From Teratosphaeria epicoccoides (taxonomy: Eukaryota > Ascomycota > Dothideomycetes > Mycosphaerellales > Teratosphaeriaceae), in the NCBI GenBank assembly GCA_021401465.1, contig JADDMT010000076.1:1-64000 (forward strand): DNA of 64,000 bases. The letters are read 5' to 3'. This document shows, in pieces, positions 51,290-60,609 of this stretch (positions are counted from its first letter, which is position 1; every line of letters starts with the position of its first letter). Both the position numbers and the translations under genes were made by a program. The notes below the pieces were generated by a model. That model searched no databases and was not told the origin of the DNA. It was given only the letters and a program-made list of their open reading frames with translations.

Positions 51290-52470
51290 TCACTTGAGCT
51301 GCAGGATCGATGTCAGTGCTTTTGCGATAGCGGTGAAAGACTGCGCCTGTTGTCCATGAGGATTAGCAACGACGGTGGGCTTTCCAGCATCAGCGTCGTG
51401 ACAAATGCTTGGATGTAGAGGAATGTCTCCAAGCAGCTCAACACCGATTTCGTGGCATTTTCTCTTCGCCCCTGTGCACTGTCAGTCAAGGATTCGAGAC
51501 GTGTCTGAAGATGGTCGGATCTACCGTCAAGACCGAAGATGTCGTGATTGTATCCGCAATTCTGGCACGTGAACGTTGACATGTTTTGCACCATGCCGAG
51601 TAGAGACGTGTTCGTCTTCCTGAAGAAGTCAATGCCACGCACAGCATCTCGGAGGGCGAGATCTTGTGGCGTAGATACTATGATAGCACCTGGTTCTCTG
51701 TCAGCATCTTGTGCCTTTCACACGGCCAAGTCTCGGGCTCCATTCTACCTGCCAGCTCTAAGCTCTGCGTAATGGTCAATTGCACATCTCCAGTGCCAGG
51801 CGGCAAATCAAGCACAAGCAGGTCCAGCTTCGGCCACGCCACCTCAAACATCAATTGATTCATAGCCTTCTGCACCATAAGCCCTCTCCACGCTATCGGC
51901 GAGTCCTGGGGCACCAGAAAGCCCATAGACATCGCCTTCACGCCGTATGCGATCAGTGGTCTCAACCTGTTATTCTGGTCTAGCTCCGGCTCCAGGCCCT
52001 CGAGATTGAGTAGGGTTGGTATGGAAGGTCCGTAAATATCTGTGTCAAGAATACCAGTAGCGACTCCCTGAAGAGCCATAGCGAGAGCGAGATTGGTGGC
52101 TATGGTGCTCTTGCCTACTCCGCCTTTGGCACTACTAACCGCGATGATCTTGGAGACATTGGCGATGGGTCGCTTTTCTGGGAGACCTCTCTTCATGCGT
52201 GCTGCGAGGTTAGGTGGTGTACCTGAGCGGGGGAGACCCTACAACAACACTGTCAATCTTCCTAATTTGGGGCGAGAAGATTGAGGAGATACTGGGATAC
52301 TGAAATGAGCGACTTGGATGGAAGTGTTCACCTACCAAGGGGTTCTCATGACCTGCCCTCTGCGGGCAAGCACTCGAGAATGCCTGCTGAGAAGCGACAT
52401 AAGCAACGAGCTGGCGTCTCAACCGCGCGGGAAGATTCACGAGCTTGGTGTACCAGGGTTTCGGCGCCAT
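51290..52470 (-). CDS. IND1: Mitochondrial Fe-S carrier Ind1 (NUBPL)
   Basis: P-loop NTPase that delivers iron-sulfur clusters to respiratory complex I. Exons (minus) 52470-52336, 52238-51749, 51689-51525 and 51471-51290; introns of 97, 59 and 53 bp, all GT-AG; 323 aa. The leader MAPKPWYTKLVNLPARLRR...AFSSACPQ suits mitochondrial import. It is followed by GLPRSGTPPN, the deviant Walker A (SSAKGGVGKST), TDIYGPSIP, LPPGTGDVQLT, VSTPQDLALRD and the cluster-binding CxxC (FTCQNCG), then LLGDIPLHPSI. The presence of Ind1 fits an aerobic fungus with complex I. It starts 217 bp from the divergent HLTF-like gene. Confidence 0.92.
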
Positions 52471-52687
52471 GATGGAATGTTGATGGAGTGGAGGAGTGCA
52501 GACTTGGAGCCGATTACCACTCGACGGAGAAACGCCATCATGTGATGAGGTGTTCGGGTCGCGACTTCTCAAACAATCGGAAGCTTGGACCAGATGACGC
52601 GCGAGTGTCCCTGACTTGCTCAACAATAATTGCTATGAATCTGTCAAATGCGATCTTCAGAAATGGCAACATCAATTCGTGTACGTC
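52471..52687. promoter_or_regulatory. Compact divergent promoter, IND1 and HLTF-like gene
   Basis: 217 bp between the two starts. No site identified. Open frames extend from both genes into this stretch without an upstream ATG that resembles the families. Confidence 0.45.
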
Positions 52688-55666
52688 ATGGCTCCAAAGA
52701 AACCATTGAAAGAGAGAAATTGCCAACGCAGCAATGGCGCCTCGAATCATGGACCGAAACGCAAGCATTCGCACATTGTGGACTTGACCGGAGACAGCTC
52801 GACAGAGGAAGAAGCTCCAGCGGCGAAGAAGCAGACGACGGCGGCGCGTGACAATGCCGGGCGTCGAGGCAACCGTCAGCCGCGAGCACCGACGCCACCG
52901 CCGGCTTCCCAGACCCGGACTCCAGCCAGCAGCGCGCCAGGCAACTCTCAGCGCGTCTTCAGTGGATCTTTTGGCAACAATCAACACCACGAAGATGAGC
53001 ACAATGCTTGGCTGGCTCCAATCCAAGATGAAAGCGGCTACATGGAGGAGATAGTATCCTCCACTCAGGCCGCTGCCGACAACGACGAGCTGACTCACTA
53101 TGGCGAACTGTCTACAAAGATCGTTGGCGTACAGTACTATCGCGGCATGGCGACTCTCGGCGAATATATCGTCATGAAGCGCGAGCCTAGCAACCCGTAC
53201 GACAGCAATGCCATCAGGATTGACAATGTGGCCCAGCAGCAGATTGGCCACATTCCAAGACGTATTGCCGAGAAGCTGTCCAAGTACATGGACAACGGCT
53301 GGGTCGCGTGCGAGGGACGCCTTGCAGGCAGCATCGGCACATTCGATTGTCCGCTGGCGGTCAACATATTCGGTCCAGACCCTGAGACCGACGCAGGCAA
53401 GCAGCTAGTTGACAAGATGACGGCCGACAAGCTCCCTCTCAACGCTCTTTGGAGAGCTGAGCAGGAGGAGGAGAGACGCCTTGAGAAAGAGCGCAAGGCA
53501 GCAGCTACAAGGAGCAAGGGCAAGTCACGCGTCCCAAGCAGCCAAAACGCCGAATACGCGAATCAGAGCGGTCCGGCCACTCAGAATAGCCAGCCGGTCA
53601 TGGAAGAGCTGTTGGAGATGTCGCAACGCTTCAACCCACGCGAGGCCGGAAGTGCTGTGGACAGCGTTGGCATGGAGGAAGAAAATCTCAAGAACATGCC
53701 TGCCGCGAAGAAACCTGCGAGTATTAAGACCGACATGCTTCCTTATCAACTTCAAGCTCTGCAGTGGCTTCTTGACCAAGAGGATCCACAATTGCCACCG
53801 CCCGGATCCTCAGACCCTGTCCAACTGTGGAAGAGGCATGGCTCGCAAAAGAATGCCTTCCACAATATTGCTACCAACTACGCGACAGTACAGCCGCCCA
53901 CTCTCGCTAGTGGAGGCATTTTGGCCGACGATATGGGTCTGGGCAAGACGCTGGAGATGATCAGCTTGCTCGTAGCTGATGCCGAGAAGCACGGCAAAGG
54001 CACGACCCTGATTGTGTGTCCGCTATCTGTCATAAGCAATTGGAGCGGGCAGATCTTGTCTCACGTGAGTCTTGACGATAAGCTTGATGTATACGTCTAC
54101 CACGGTTCCGGCCGCGCTAAGATGGAGTCCAATGCTTTCAAGCAGTTCGACGTCATTATAACAACGTATCAAACGCTGGCGACCGAATATACGCCAAAGG
54201 CTAAAGGAGCTGCCCCAGACATACCCAAGCGCGAGCTTCGCAAGAATGGTCTGTACAGCGTTGACTGGCGCCGCGTGATCCTCGATGAAGGCCATCAGGT
54301 GCGCAATCCGAAGGCAAAAGGCGCATATGCTGTTCAAGCACTTACAGCTCGCTCTCGATGGGTGCTCACCGGAACTCCAATCGTCAACAGCCTCAAGGAT
54401 CTGTACACTTTGCTACGCTTTGTCGGTATTACTGGTGGACTTGAGCAAATGGACATGTTCAATCGTGCGCTGACGCGTCCACTAAAAGCTGGTGACCGGA
54501 GTGCTACCTACCTACTGCGTGCCATCATGACAGCCTTCACGCTGCGGCGCAGGAAAGAGATGGCTTTTGTTGACTTGCGCCTTCCTAGCCTGGAGGAGTA
54601 TGTTCACAAAATCAAATTTTCCAAGGAGGAGCGCAAACGCTACCTTGCGCTGGATCAGCAGGCTCGTCAAGGCGTCGAGGACATACAACGAGCCAAGGAG
54701 AATAGTTTGCAACAGTACTCACACTTGCTGGAGATTCTGCTGAGGATGAGGCAATGCTGCAATCATTGGCAGCTCTGTGGTGACCGGATGCTCAAGCTGA
54801 TGAAACAGCTGACCGAGTTTGAGAAGCAAAAAACCGTCCAGTTCAATCCTGAGACTGGCAAGCTACTGCAGGCGAAGATGCAGCTGGCTATCGAAAGTCA
54901 GGACGACTGTCCTCTCTGCCTTGATACTCTCCACAACCCTGTCATCACCATCTGCAAGCACGTATTCGGCAAAGAATGCATCGCTCAAGCGATCGGAACC
55001 CAGCACAAATGTCCCTTGTGCCGTGAGCCTCTCAGCGACGTGGAGAGCACCTGTCTTGCACCCACGAACGAAGGAGGCGATGAGGATGCGGATGGGACAA
55101 TGGACCTCACGCAGTCGTCCAGCAAGCTTGATACGATAATGGATATCCTCACAGCCACAAAAGGCAAAGGCGAGGGTGAGAAGACGGTCATCTTCAGCCA
55201 GTGGACTCGATTCTTGGATGTTGTGCAAGCCCGCCTCGATCGAGAAGGAGTCAAGTGCTGTCGCCTCGACGGCACGATGAATGCGACCCGACGTGACGCC
55301 GCACTGGATGCCCTTGCGAACGACGCAGACTGCAAGATCATGCTCGCATCGCTAGGCGTGTGTGCTGTGGGTATCAATTTGACCGCTGCAAATCAGATCA
55401 TCTTGTCTGACACGTGGTGGGCGCCGGCTATCGAAGACCAAGCTGTCGACCGCGTGCACAGGTTGGGTCAGAAGAAAGAGTGTCGGGTGTTTCGGTTGGT
55501 GATGGAGGGAAGTATCGAGGAGAAGACAATTGCGGTTCAGTCGGAAAAGAGGAAGCTGATGCAGCTTGCCTTTGCCGAGAGGGAGGGAACAAGCAAGAGG
55601 GAGAAGGTCAAGCAGGGGAGGCTGGCGGATATTCAGAGGTTGCTCGCTAGTCAACCTTCTGTTTGA
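52688..55666 (+). CDS. HLTF/Rad5-like SNF2 translocase with HIRAN and RING
   Basis: One exon, 992 aa from MAPKKPLKERN; an ATG 72 bp upstream is possible but lies in the IND1 promoter side. Order: basic N-terminus; HIRAN domain (about 140-235; GVQYYRGMATLGEYIVMKREPSNPYDSNAI), which binds 3' DNA ends; SNF2 ATPase with ADDMGLGKTLE (near 413) and DEGH box (LDEGHQVRN, near 532); RING finger between the two ATPase lobes (CPLCLD...CKHVFGKEC...CPLC, about 740-780); helicase C lobe with FSQWTRFLD, LDGTMN and VDRVHRLGQ. This architecture defines the Rad5/HLTF group, which polyubiquitinates PCNA and reverses stalled forks. It is shorter than yeast Rad5 and closer to HLTF. Confidence 0.92.
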   Translation: MAPKKPLKERNCQRSNGASNHGPKRKHSHIVDLTGDSSTEEEAPAAKKQTTAARDNAGRRGNRQPRAPTPPPASQTRTPASSAPGNSQRVFSGSFGNNQHHEDEHNAWLAPIQDESGYMEEIVSSTQAAADNDELTHYGELSTKIVGVQYYRGMATLGEYIVMKREPSNPYDSNAIRIDNVAQQQIGHIPRRIAEKLSKYMDNGWVACEGRLAGSIGTFDCPLAVNIFGPDPETDAGKQLVDKMTADKLPLNALWRAEQEEERRLEKERKAAATRSKGKSRVPSSQNAEYANQSGPATQNSQPVMEELLEMSQRFNPREAGSAVDSVGMEEENLKNMPAAKKPASIKTDMLPYQLQALQWLLDQEDPQLPPPGSSDPVQLWKRHGSQKNAFHNIATNYATVQPPTLASGGILADDMGLGKTLEMISLLVADAEKHGKGTTLIVCPLSVISNWSGQILSHVSLDDKLDVYVYHGSGRAKMESNAFKQFDVIITTYQTLATEYTPKAKGAAPDIPKRELRKNGLYSVDWRRVILDEGHQVRNPKAKGAYAVQALTARSRWVLTGTPIVNSLKDLYTLLRFVGITGGLEQMDMFNRALTRPLKAGDRSATYLLRAIMTAFTLRRRKEMAFVDLRLPSLEEYVHKIKFSKEERKRYLALDQQARQGVEDIQRAKENSLQQYSHLLEILLRMRQCCNHWQLCGDRMLKLMKQLTEFEKQKTVQFNPETGKLLQAKMQLAIESQDDCPLCLDTLHNPVITICKHVFGKECIAQAIGTQHKCPLCREPLSDVESTCLAPTNEGGDEDADGTMDLTQSSSKLDTIMDILTATKGKGEGEKTVIFSQWTRFLDVVQARLDREGVKCCRLDGTMNATRRDAALDALANDADCKIMLASLGVCAVGINLTAANQIILSDTWWAPAIEDQAVDRVHRLGQKKECRVFRLVMEGSIEEKTIAVQSEKRKLMQLAFAEREGTSKREKVKQGRLADIQRLLASQPSV

Positions 55667-56285
55667 GGTGACCATTCCGAACGAACTGAAACTGCGCCTC
55701 GTTGGGCGAACGGAGTGTTGGGTGGCATTTCGCCGCGGAGCGTTGGATTGTCCTTGGCGTGGGCGATGCTGGCGACGGCCATGGCAGGTGTTTTGCACCG
55801 TGTCAAGTGCGGGAGGAGGGACTGAAATCGTCGAAGAACGGAAACAATTCCGCGCCTTCCTCTAGTTTCTCTCCGGCAGGCAGGCACGACATGATGAGGC
55901 GGGGAAGCAACGACATCGGATCATCTCGAACACAATCCAGATGCGGAATGCACGATAATCTACGCAGTGTCCGCGCGGAAGCTTTGATTCTGGAGCAACG
56001 ATAGACTTTCGCTTCCTCTCGAGCAAAGAAGCAAAGAAGCGGCCAAAGCTCGCCGTTGAGCTCCCCGAGTCAGGTGACCACCGCAGCAACTAGCACTGTG
56101 TACATAATACGCCCGAGGTTCTGTTGTATATTTCCCGTCAAGGATACATTGCACCGCTCACCTGACCAGCATACAGCAGCTCTGACGTTGTACCATCTCC
56201 ATCCTCAGTCCTCACATTTCCCTTGCCTGACTTTGATCCCCAATCCAACACCAGACTAAAATCTCACCATCATTAATCACCCACC
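55667..56285. other. Intergenic region, no gene seen
   Basis: 619 bp between the HLTF-like gene and the oxygenase. The last 130 bp are C/T-rich, like a fungal leader, ending in ccaccATG. Confidence 0.45.
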
Positions 56286-57347
56286 ATGCCTCACAAAGAG
56301 GAAACAAATACCGAGTTTACCCCCGACCTCTACCCCCCCTTCCCATCCGACCTCCCCACCGTCACCCTCCAAACCATCTCCCTTGCCAAACTCGAAGCCA
56401 ACGACCCAAGCGAGCAGGAACGCGCCTTCGAGGCCTTCAAAGGCCGCGGCTTTGTCTACCTGGAGCTGTCGGGGACAGACAACGGCAATGCCATCCTCAC
56501 CGGCTCCAACAACGTCGCCCGCGCCGCCGAACGCACCTTCGCCTTGCCATTAGAAGAAAAGGAGAAATACAAGCCCGGCCCCCGCGAACTTTTCGGCTAC
56601 AAACGCAAAGGCGCGACCAACGCCGATAAATCTGGCACCCCCGACACAGCGGAATTCTTCAACATCTCCAAGAACGATATGATCGCAAGCACCCCCTCGC
56701 GCCCCTGGCCCCAAGTCGTGCTTGACCACCAGCCCCTCTTTCGCGACTACATCCTAGCGTCCCATCGGACGGGGATGCTGATCCTCGAGATGCTCGCCAC
56801 GAAACTCGGAATCGACCCCGAAGAAATGCGCAAAAGACACCGCATCGAAGACCCAGCCGGCGACCACATCCGCATGACGCGCGGACCGCCCCGCCAGACC
56901 GCCGAAATGCCCGAGATCCAAACACCCTCGCACACGGACTTCGGCACCATCACGCTCCTCATGAACTGGCTCGGCGGTCTCCAAGTCTGGTCCGAATCCG
57001 CGCGTTCTGCTGGGCCGCTGGAGCCCGACACGCCGGGTGAATGGGTGTGGGTGCGACCTAAGCCCGGCTGCGCGATTGTGAATCTGGGGGACGCGGCGGT
57101 GAAGTTCACGAACGGGGTGTTGTGTTCGGGACGGCATCGGGTGATTCCGGCGCCGGGCGAGCAGGGGAAGTGGCCGCGGTATTCGATTGTGTATTTTGTG
57201 AGGCCGACGGATGAGTCGAGGTTGAAGACGTTGAAGGGCAAGGGGGTGCCCGAGGCGGGGGACGAGGGGGAGGAAGGGGTCAGAGCGAAGGATTGGATCT
57301 ATCAGCAGGCGATAGGGTTGGGGAGTAAGCATTTGACTGATAATTAG
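56286..57347 (+). CDS. 2-oxoglutarate/Fe(II) dioxygenase, IPNS-like fold
   Basis: One exon, 353 aa. The N-terminal DIOX_N part includes DLPTVTLQTISLAKL and GFVYLELSG. The C-terminal 2OG-Fe(II) domain has the metal-binding His and Asp in SHTDFGTITLL, the distal His in LCSGRHRVI, and the co-substrate Arg and Ser in RYSIVYFVRP. The family covers plant flavonol synthase-like enzymes, isopenicillin N synthase and many fungal oxidases of small molecules. The substrate cannot be read from sequence and no biosynthetic partner genes lie next to it. No signal peptide; cytosolic. Confidence 0.87.
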   Translation: MPHKEETNTEFTPDLYPPFPSDLPTVTLQTISLAKLEANDPSEQERAFEAFKGRGFVYLELSGTDNGNAILTGSNNVARAAERTFALPLEEKEKYKPGPRELFGYKRKGATNADKSGTPDTAEFFNISKNDMIASTPSRPWPQVVLDHQPLFRDYILASHRTGMLILEMLATKLGIDPEEMRKRHRIEDPAGDHIRMTRGPPRQTAEMPEIQTPSHTDFGTITLLMNWLGGLQVWSESARSAGPLEPDTPGEWVWVRPKPGCAIVNLGDAAVKFTNGVLCSGRHRVIPAPGEQGKWPRYSIVYFVRPTDESRLKTLKGKGVPEAGDEGEEGVRAKDWIYQQAIGLGSKHLTDN

Positions 57348-57441
57348 ATTGGGAGAGGTATGTTGTTGTATGATTGCACGACTGCACGACTCAAAGTGTG
57401 CTACATGTACAGAGAAGCTGTGCCTGTGTTCCTGTGCCTTT

Positions 57442-57536
57442 ATCGATCCAGTAACTGATATCATGATCGATCCAACGACAGATATCCTGGTCGACGCATC
57501 ATGATCGATCGAATGACCGATGTCATCATCGATCCA
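57442..57536. repeat. Interspersed ATCGATCCA-type repeats between convergent genes
   Basis: The word ATCGATCCA (or ATCGATCGA) occurs at 57442, 57466, 57504 and 57528. It is separated by 24, 38 and 24 bases and by related text with gatatc/gatgtc. This is a small decayed tandem array between the 3' ends of the oxygenase and ICP55 genes. Confidence 0.7.
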
Positions 57537-57578
57537 ACCACCAAAGGTCATGTCCGACCCGCAACGCCACCGTCACCA

Positions 57579-59045
57579 TCACAATCGCCTGAGCCCCTCA
57601 ACCTCATCCACCCCCTTGACCGCCGTCCCCGTCAAAACCTCCACTCCCTCCCTCCCAACCACCACACTATCCTCAATCCTGATTCCCACCCCGCGAAAAG
57701 CCTCCGGCCACCTCTCATCCTCCGGCACATACACCCCCGGCTCAATCGTGATGCACTGCCCCTCCCTCAACAGCCCCGTCCGCGGGAACCCCGGCGCGTC
57801 ATGCACATCCAAACCGATGAAATGGCCCACATGATGCGGGAAGAGCACATTCATCGCGTTGCCCGACACGTCGAACCCCAGGTCTTTGAGACCGGACGCG
57901 AGGCCGCTCTCGGCATGCGCGTGCAGCTTGTCCAGCGTCATGGACGCCGTCTCGCGGCAGAGAGAGATCAGCGAGGCCTGCGTGGAGAGGATCACGCTGT
58001 ACAGGTCCCGTTGCGCGGGCGAGAATGTCCCGGACACGGGCCACGTACGCGTAATATCCGTTATATAGCCCCCGTACTCCCCGCCGGAGTCCACGAGCAC
58101 CATGTCCCCGTCCTGGAGGACGGCGTCGTTGCGCACGTAGTGGATGCTCAGGGCGTTTTTGCCGCCGGCGATGACGGGGACGTAGGCTTCGCCGTCGAGG
58201 CCATGGGTGCGGTAGCCGTAGGCGAGGTCGGCCCAGAGTTGCTTTTCGGTTCTTTGCGGAGTTTTCATCGCTTCGGTGAGGATTAGGCCGGAGCGTTGGC
58301 CGGCGATGCGCATGTTGTTGAGTTCGGCTGGGGATTTTTGGACGCGGAGTTCGTTCATGACGGGGCGAAGTTGTTTGACTGTGGCGTTCTGCAGCAATTT
58401 GGCCAGGCCGTCGACGTCGGATTTCGTGCCTGCGAGGAGTCGTTGGAATGCGCTCCTCTTGCTGCCGTAGCCGATGTCTGTGTATACGCTCCTCGCGCCT
58501 TGGATGATATCCGGCAATACAGTCTCCACATCCTCTATACTCCTCGCCTCGTCGGCATTCCACACGTCCTGCGCCGCCTGCACACCACTCCGCGCTCCAT
58601 CCCACAATTCCGCGTTCTCGTCCTTCGGTCTGCAGAACAAATGAAACGTGTACTCCACTTCACTCGCGCCCTTCTCGATCACCGCGACGGCCTCAGGCTC
58701 CGTGAAACCCGTCAAGTAGAAGAAATTCGGTTCCTGGTGGTACTCATAGAAGACCGCGCCGGAACGGTATTTTATGTCGGACGCGGCGAGGATCGCAATG
58801 CTGTTGCGCGGGAGTTTTTGGGCGAGAGCGGCGCGGCGGTGGTGGTATTCGAGGGCCGGGATGCCCGGGGTGAGTTCGCCGGGGCGGAGGAGGTGGGGGT
58901 GTGTTTCGGGGAGCGGTTGACCGAAGGCGATCTCGGAGGCGGAGGTTAAAGTGAAGGTTCGGTGATGAAATGGGCGGCGAGGGTATGTCTGTTGCGGTAT
59001 TAGTGTCTGCCTTATTAACGGCGAAAATATGCTGCGTCTGGACAT
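57579..59045 (-). CDS. ICP55: Mitochondrial intermediate-cleaving peptidase Icp55
   Basis: One exon, 488 aa from the ATG at 59045 (MSRRSIFSPLIRQTLIP), which starts an Arg-rich mitochondrial presequence; the frame is open upstream but that part is unlike the family. An aminopeptidase P N-domain (about 50-190; TPGIPALEYHHRRAALAQKL, YEYHQEPNFFYLTGF) is followed by the pita-bread metal domain. The five metal ligands are visible: Asp in VDSGGEYGG and in TDITRTWP, His in HHVGHFIGLDVHD, and Glu in IEPGVYVP and RIEDSVVV. Icp55 removes one residue from mitochondrial precursors after MPP cleavage, changing protein stability. The human relative is XPNPEP3. It is divergent from a sirtuin gene. Confidence 0.92.
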   Translation of the reverse strand: MSRRSIFSPLIRQTLIPQQTYPRRPFHHRTFTLTSASEIAFGQPLPETHPHLLRPGELTPGIPALEYHHRRAALAQKLPRNSIAILAASDIKYRSGAVFYEYHQEPNFFYLTGFTEPEAVAVIEKGASEVEYTFHLFCRPKDENAELWDGARSGVQAAQDVWNADEARSIEDVETVLPDIIQGARSVYTDIGYGSKRSAFQRLLAGTKSDVDGLAKLLQNATVKQLRPVMNELRVQKSPAELNNMRIAGQRSGLILTEAMKTPQRTEKQLWADLAYGYRTHGLDGEAYVPVIAGGKNALSIHYVRNDAVLQDGDMVLVDSGGEYGGYITDITRTWPVSGTFSPAQRDLYSVILSTQASLISLCRETASMTLDKLHAHAESGLASGLKDLGFDVSGNAMNVLFPHHVGHFIGLDVHDAPGFPRTGLLREGQCITIEPGVYVPEDERWPEAFRGVGIRIEDSVVVGREGVEVLTGTAVKGVDEVEGLRRL

Positions 59046-59378
59046 GGCTGGCAACGTGTGCAACGGATGTGTCGCGTCAGTCGCGTTCAAGCTTGAGCTC
59101 AGATCGAGGCTCGGCCCGGAGGTTTGCGTCGTATTCTGTTTCGGGAAGGCACTGCTGCCCCACATCTCGATCAACATTACACATGTGAGCTCATCTGGGT
59201 CGTGACAAGGCAGCGATGTACGACTTCGATCCGTCTCATGCCTCGAGCACTTCCGCAATCGGTGTCGCCCTGGAAATGTTCACACTCATGCTCCACTACC
59301 ACAACATTAAATCCCAGGACTCCCATCGATAGGACCAGAGAAGACCAACGTCGCACCTTTTCCAATCGTACCCTCAAC
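59046..59378. promoter_or_regulatory. Divergent promoter, ICP55 and sirtuin gene
   Basis: 333 bp between the two start codons. Both reading frames are open far into this stretch, but neither extension has a family-like start. No factor site assigned. Confidence 0.45.
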
Positions 59379-60326
59379 ATGGAAATCCAGCCCAGCACCT
59401 CCATCTCCAACTTCCAGGCCCACCTCCTCACATCCCCTCGCATCCTCTCCCTCCGCGGCGCCGGCCTCTCCGCCTCCTCCGGCCTCCCCACCTTCCGCGG
59501 CCCCGGCGGCCTCTGGCGCACCCACTCCGCCCCGTCCCTCGCCACTCCCACCGCATTCGCCTCCAACCCCGGACTCGTCTGGCAATTCTACAACTACCGG
59601 CGACACAAGTCCCTCTGCGCCCAACCCAACGCAGCACATCACGCTCTCGCAGAACTGGCTCGCAGGAGACCGGAGTTTCAAACTTTGAGTCAGAATGTGG
59701 ATGGTCTGAGTCCTCGGGCGGGCCATCCGGAGGCGCAATTGCAGTTGTTGCATGGGAGTTTGTTTGAGGTGAAATGTGTGGATGAGAGGGGTTGTGGATA
59801 TCGGGAGGCGAATTTCCGGGATCCGGTCGTGCCTGCGTTGGCGATTCCCCAGAGTGGTGAGGATGTGAATGCTACCTCTGCTCCCTCAATGACTCGCGAC
59901 CTCGATATCTCAGACATCGCTAATCCCATCCCCCATCTCGAAGCCAAAGACCTCCCAACCTGCCCGAAGTGCTCCAAGCTCCTGCGGCCCGGCGTCGTCT
60001 GGTTCGGCGAAAGCCTGCCTCGCGACGTCCTTCGGAACGTCGATACCTTCCTGGCAGACCCTCGGCCTACAGATCTAATCTTGGTGATCGGGACATCTGC
60101 ACAAGTGTTTCCGGCAGCAGGCTATATTCAGGAAGCCAGAGATGCTGGCGCTAGAGTTTGTGTCGTCAACATGGATGAGAATGACTCGCCGCCAACGGGC
60201 TGGGCGGAAGGCGACTGGTTCTTTCAAGGCGATGCGGCGGAGATTGTGCCAAAGTTATTGGAGCCAATTGTTGGAGATGTGAGGAGGTTGATGGGTGAGG
60301 TTGGGGAGGTGGAAGCGAAGGCTTGA
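59379..60326 (+). CDS. SIRT5-like sirtuin (class III NAD-dependent deacylase)
   Basis: One exon, 315 aa from MEIQPSTSISNFQ. NAD-binding marks: RGAGLSASSGLPTFRG, SQNVDGLSPRAG, and the catalytic His in LLHGSLFEVKC. Cys pairs C-x5-C (CVDERGC) and CPKC hold the zinc. The stretch WQFYNYRR contains the Tyr-x-x-Arg pair that in SIRT5 (Y102, R105) selects succinyl, malonyl or glutaryl lysine. Later motifs are GVVWFGESLP, VIGTSAQVFPAAG and VNMDEND. So acid-acyl removal is more likely than deacetylation. No clear mitochondrial leader is seen. Length is close to human SIRT5 (310). Confidence 0.88.
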   Translation: MEIQPSTSISNFQAHLLTSPRILSLRGAGLSASSGLPTFRGPGGLWRTHSAPSLATPTAFASNPGLVWQFYNYRRHKSLCAQPNAAHHALAELARRRPEFQTLSQNVDGLSPRAGHPEAQLQLLHGSLFEVKCVDERGCGYREANFRDPVVPALAIPQSGEDVNATSAPSMTRDLDISDIANPIPHLEAKDLPTCPKCSKLLRPGVVWFGESLPRDVLRNVDTFLADPRPTDLILVIGTSAQVFPAAGYIQEARDAGARVCVVNMDENDSPPTGWAEGDWFFQGDAAEIVPKLLEPIVGDVRRLMGEVGEVEAKA

Positions 60327-60609
60327 CGAATCGAGCTTTGTATTGGTGTTGAGATGGTGGGTGTGGCTTCACTGGGACGCAAATGGGATTCCATTGACAG
60401 TAGGGTAATGGATGACGACTGACGACCTAGGTACGCGACAGGACTGGGCATGCTGCAAAAGAAGAGATGAGCAGGGTGAGAAGGAACTTCGGTCTCATTT
60501 CACGAAATTATGTTCTATACTTCGGCAGATTTTTCGCCTTATATGTACAATGCGAATTGAATCTGTAATAGCACAACACATCATTTCACACGTCACAGGC
60601 TCAGGTTAT
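60327..60609. terminator. Short convergent 3' intergenic region
   Basis: 283 bp between the sirtuin stop and the stop of the IBTK-like gene on the other strand. AT content rises near 60510-60600 with TTATATGT and AATGCGAATTG-type words that suit polyadenylation signals. Confidence 0.35.
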
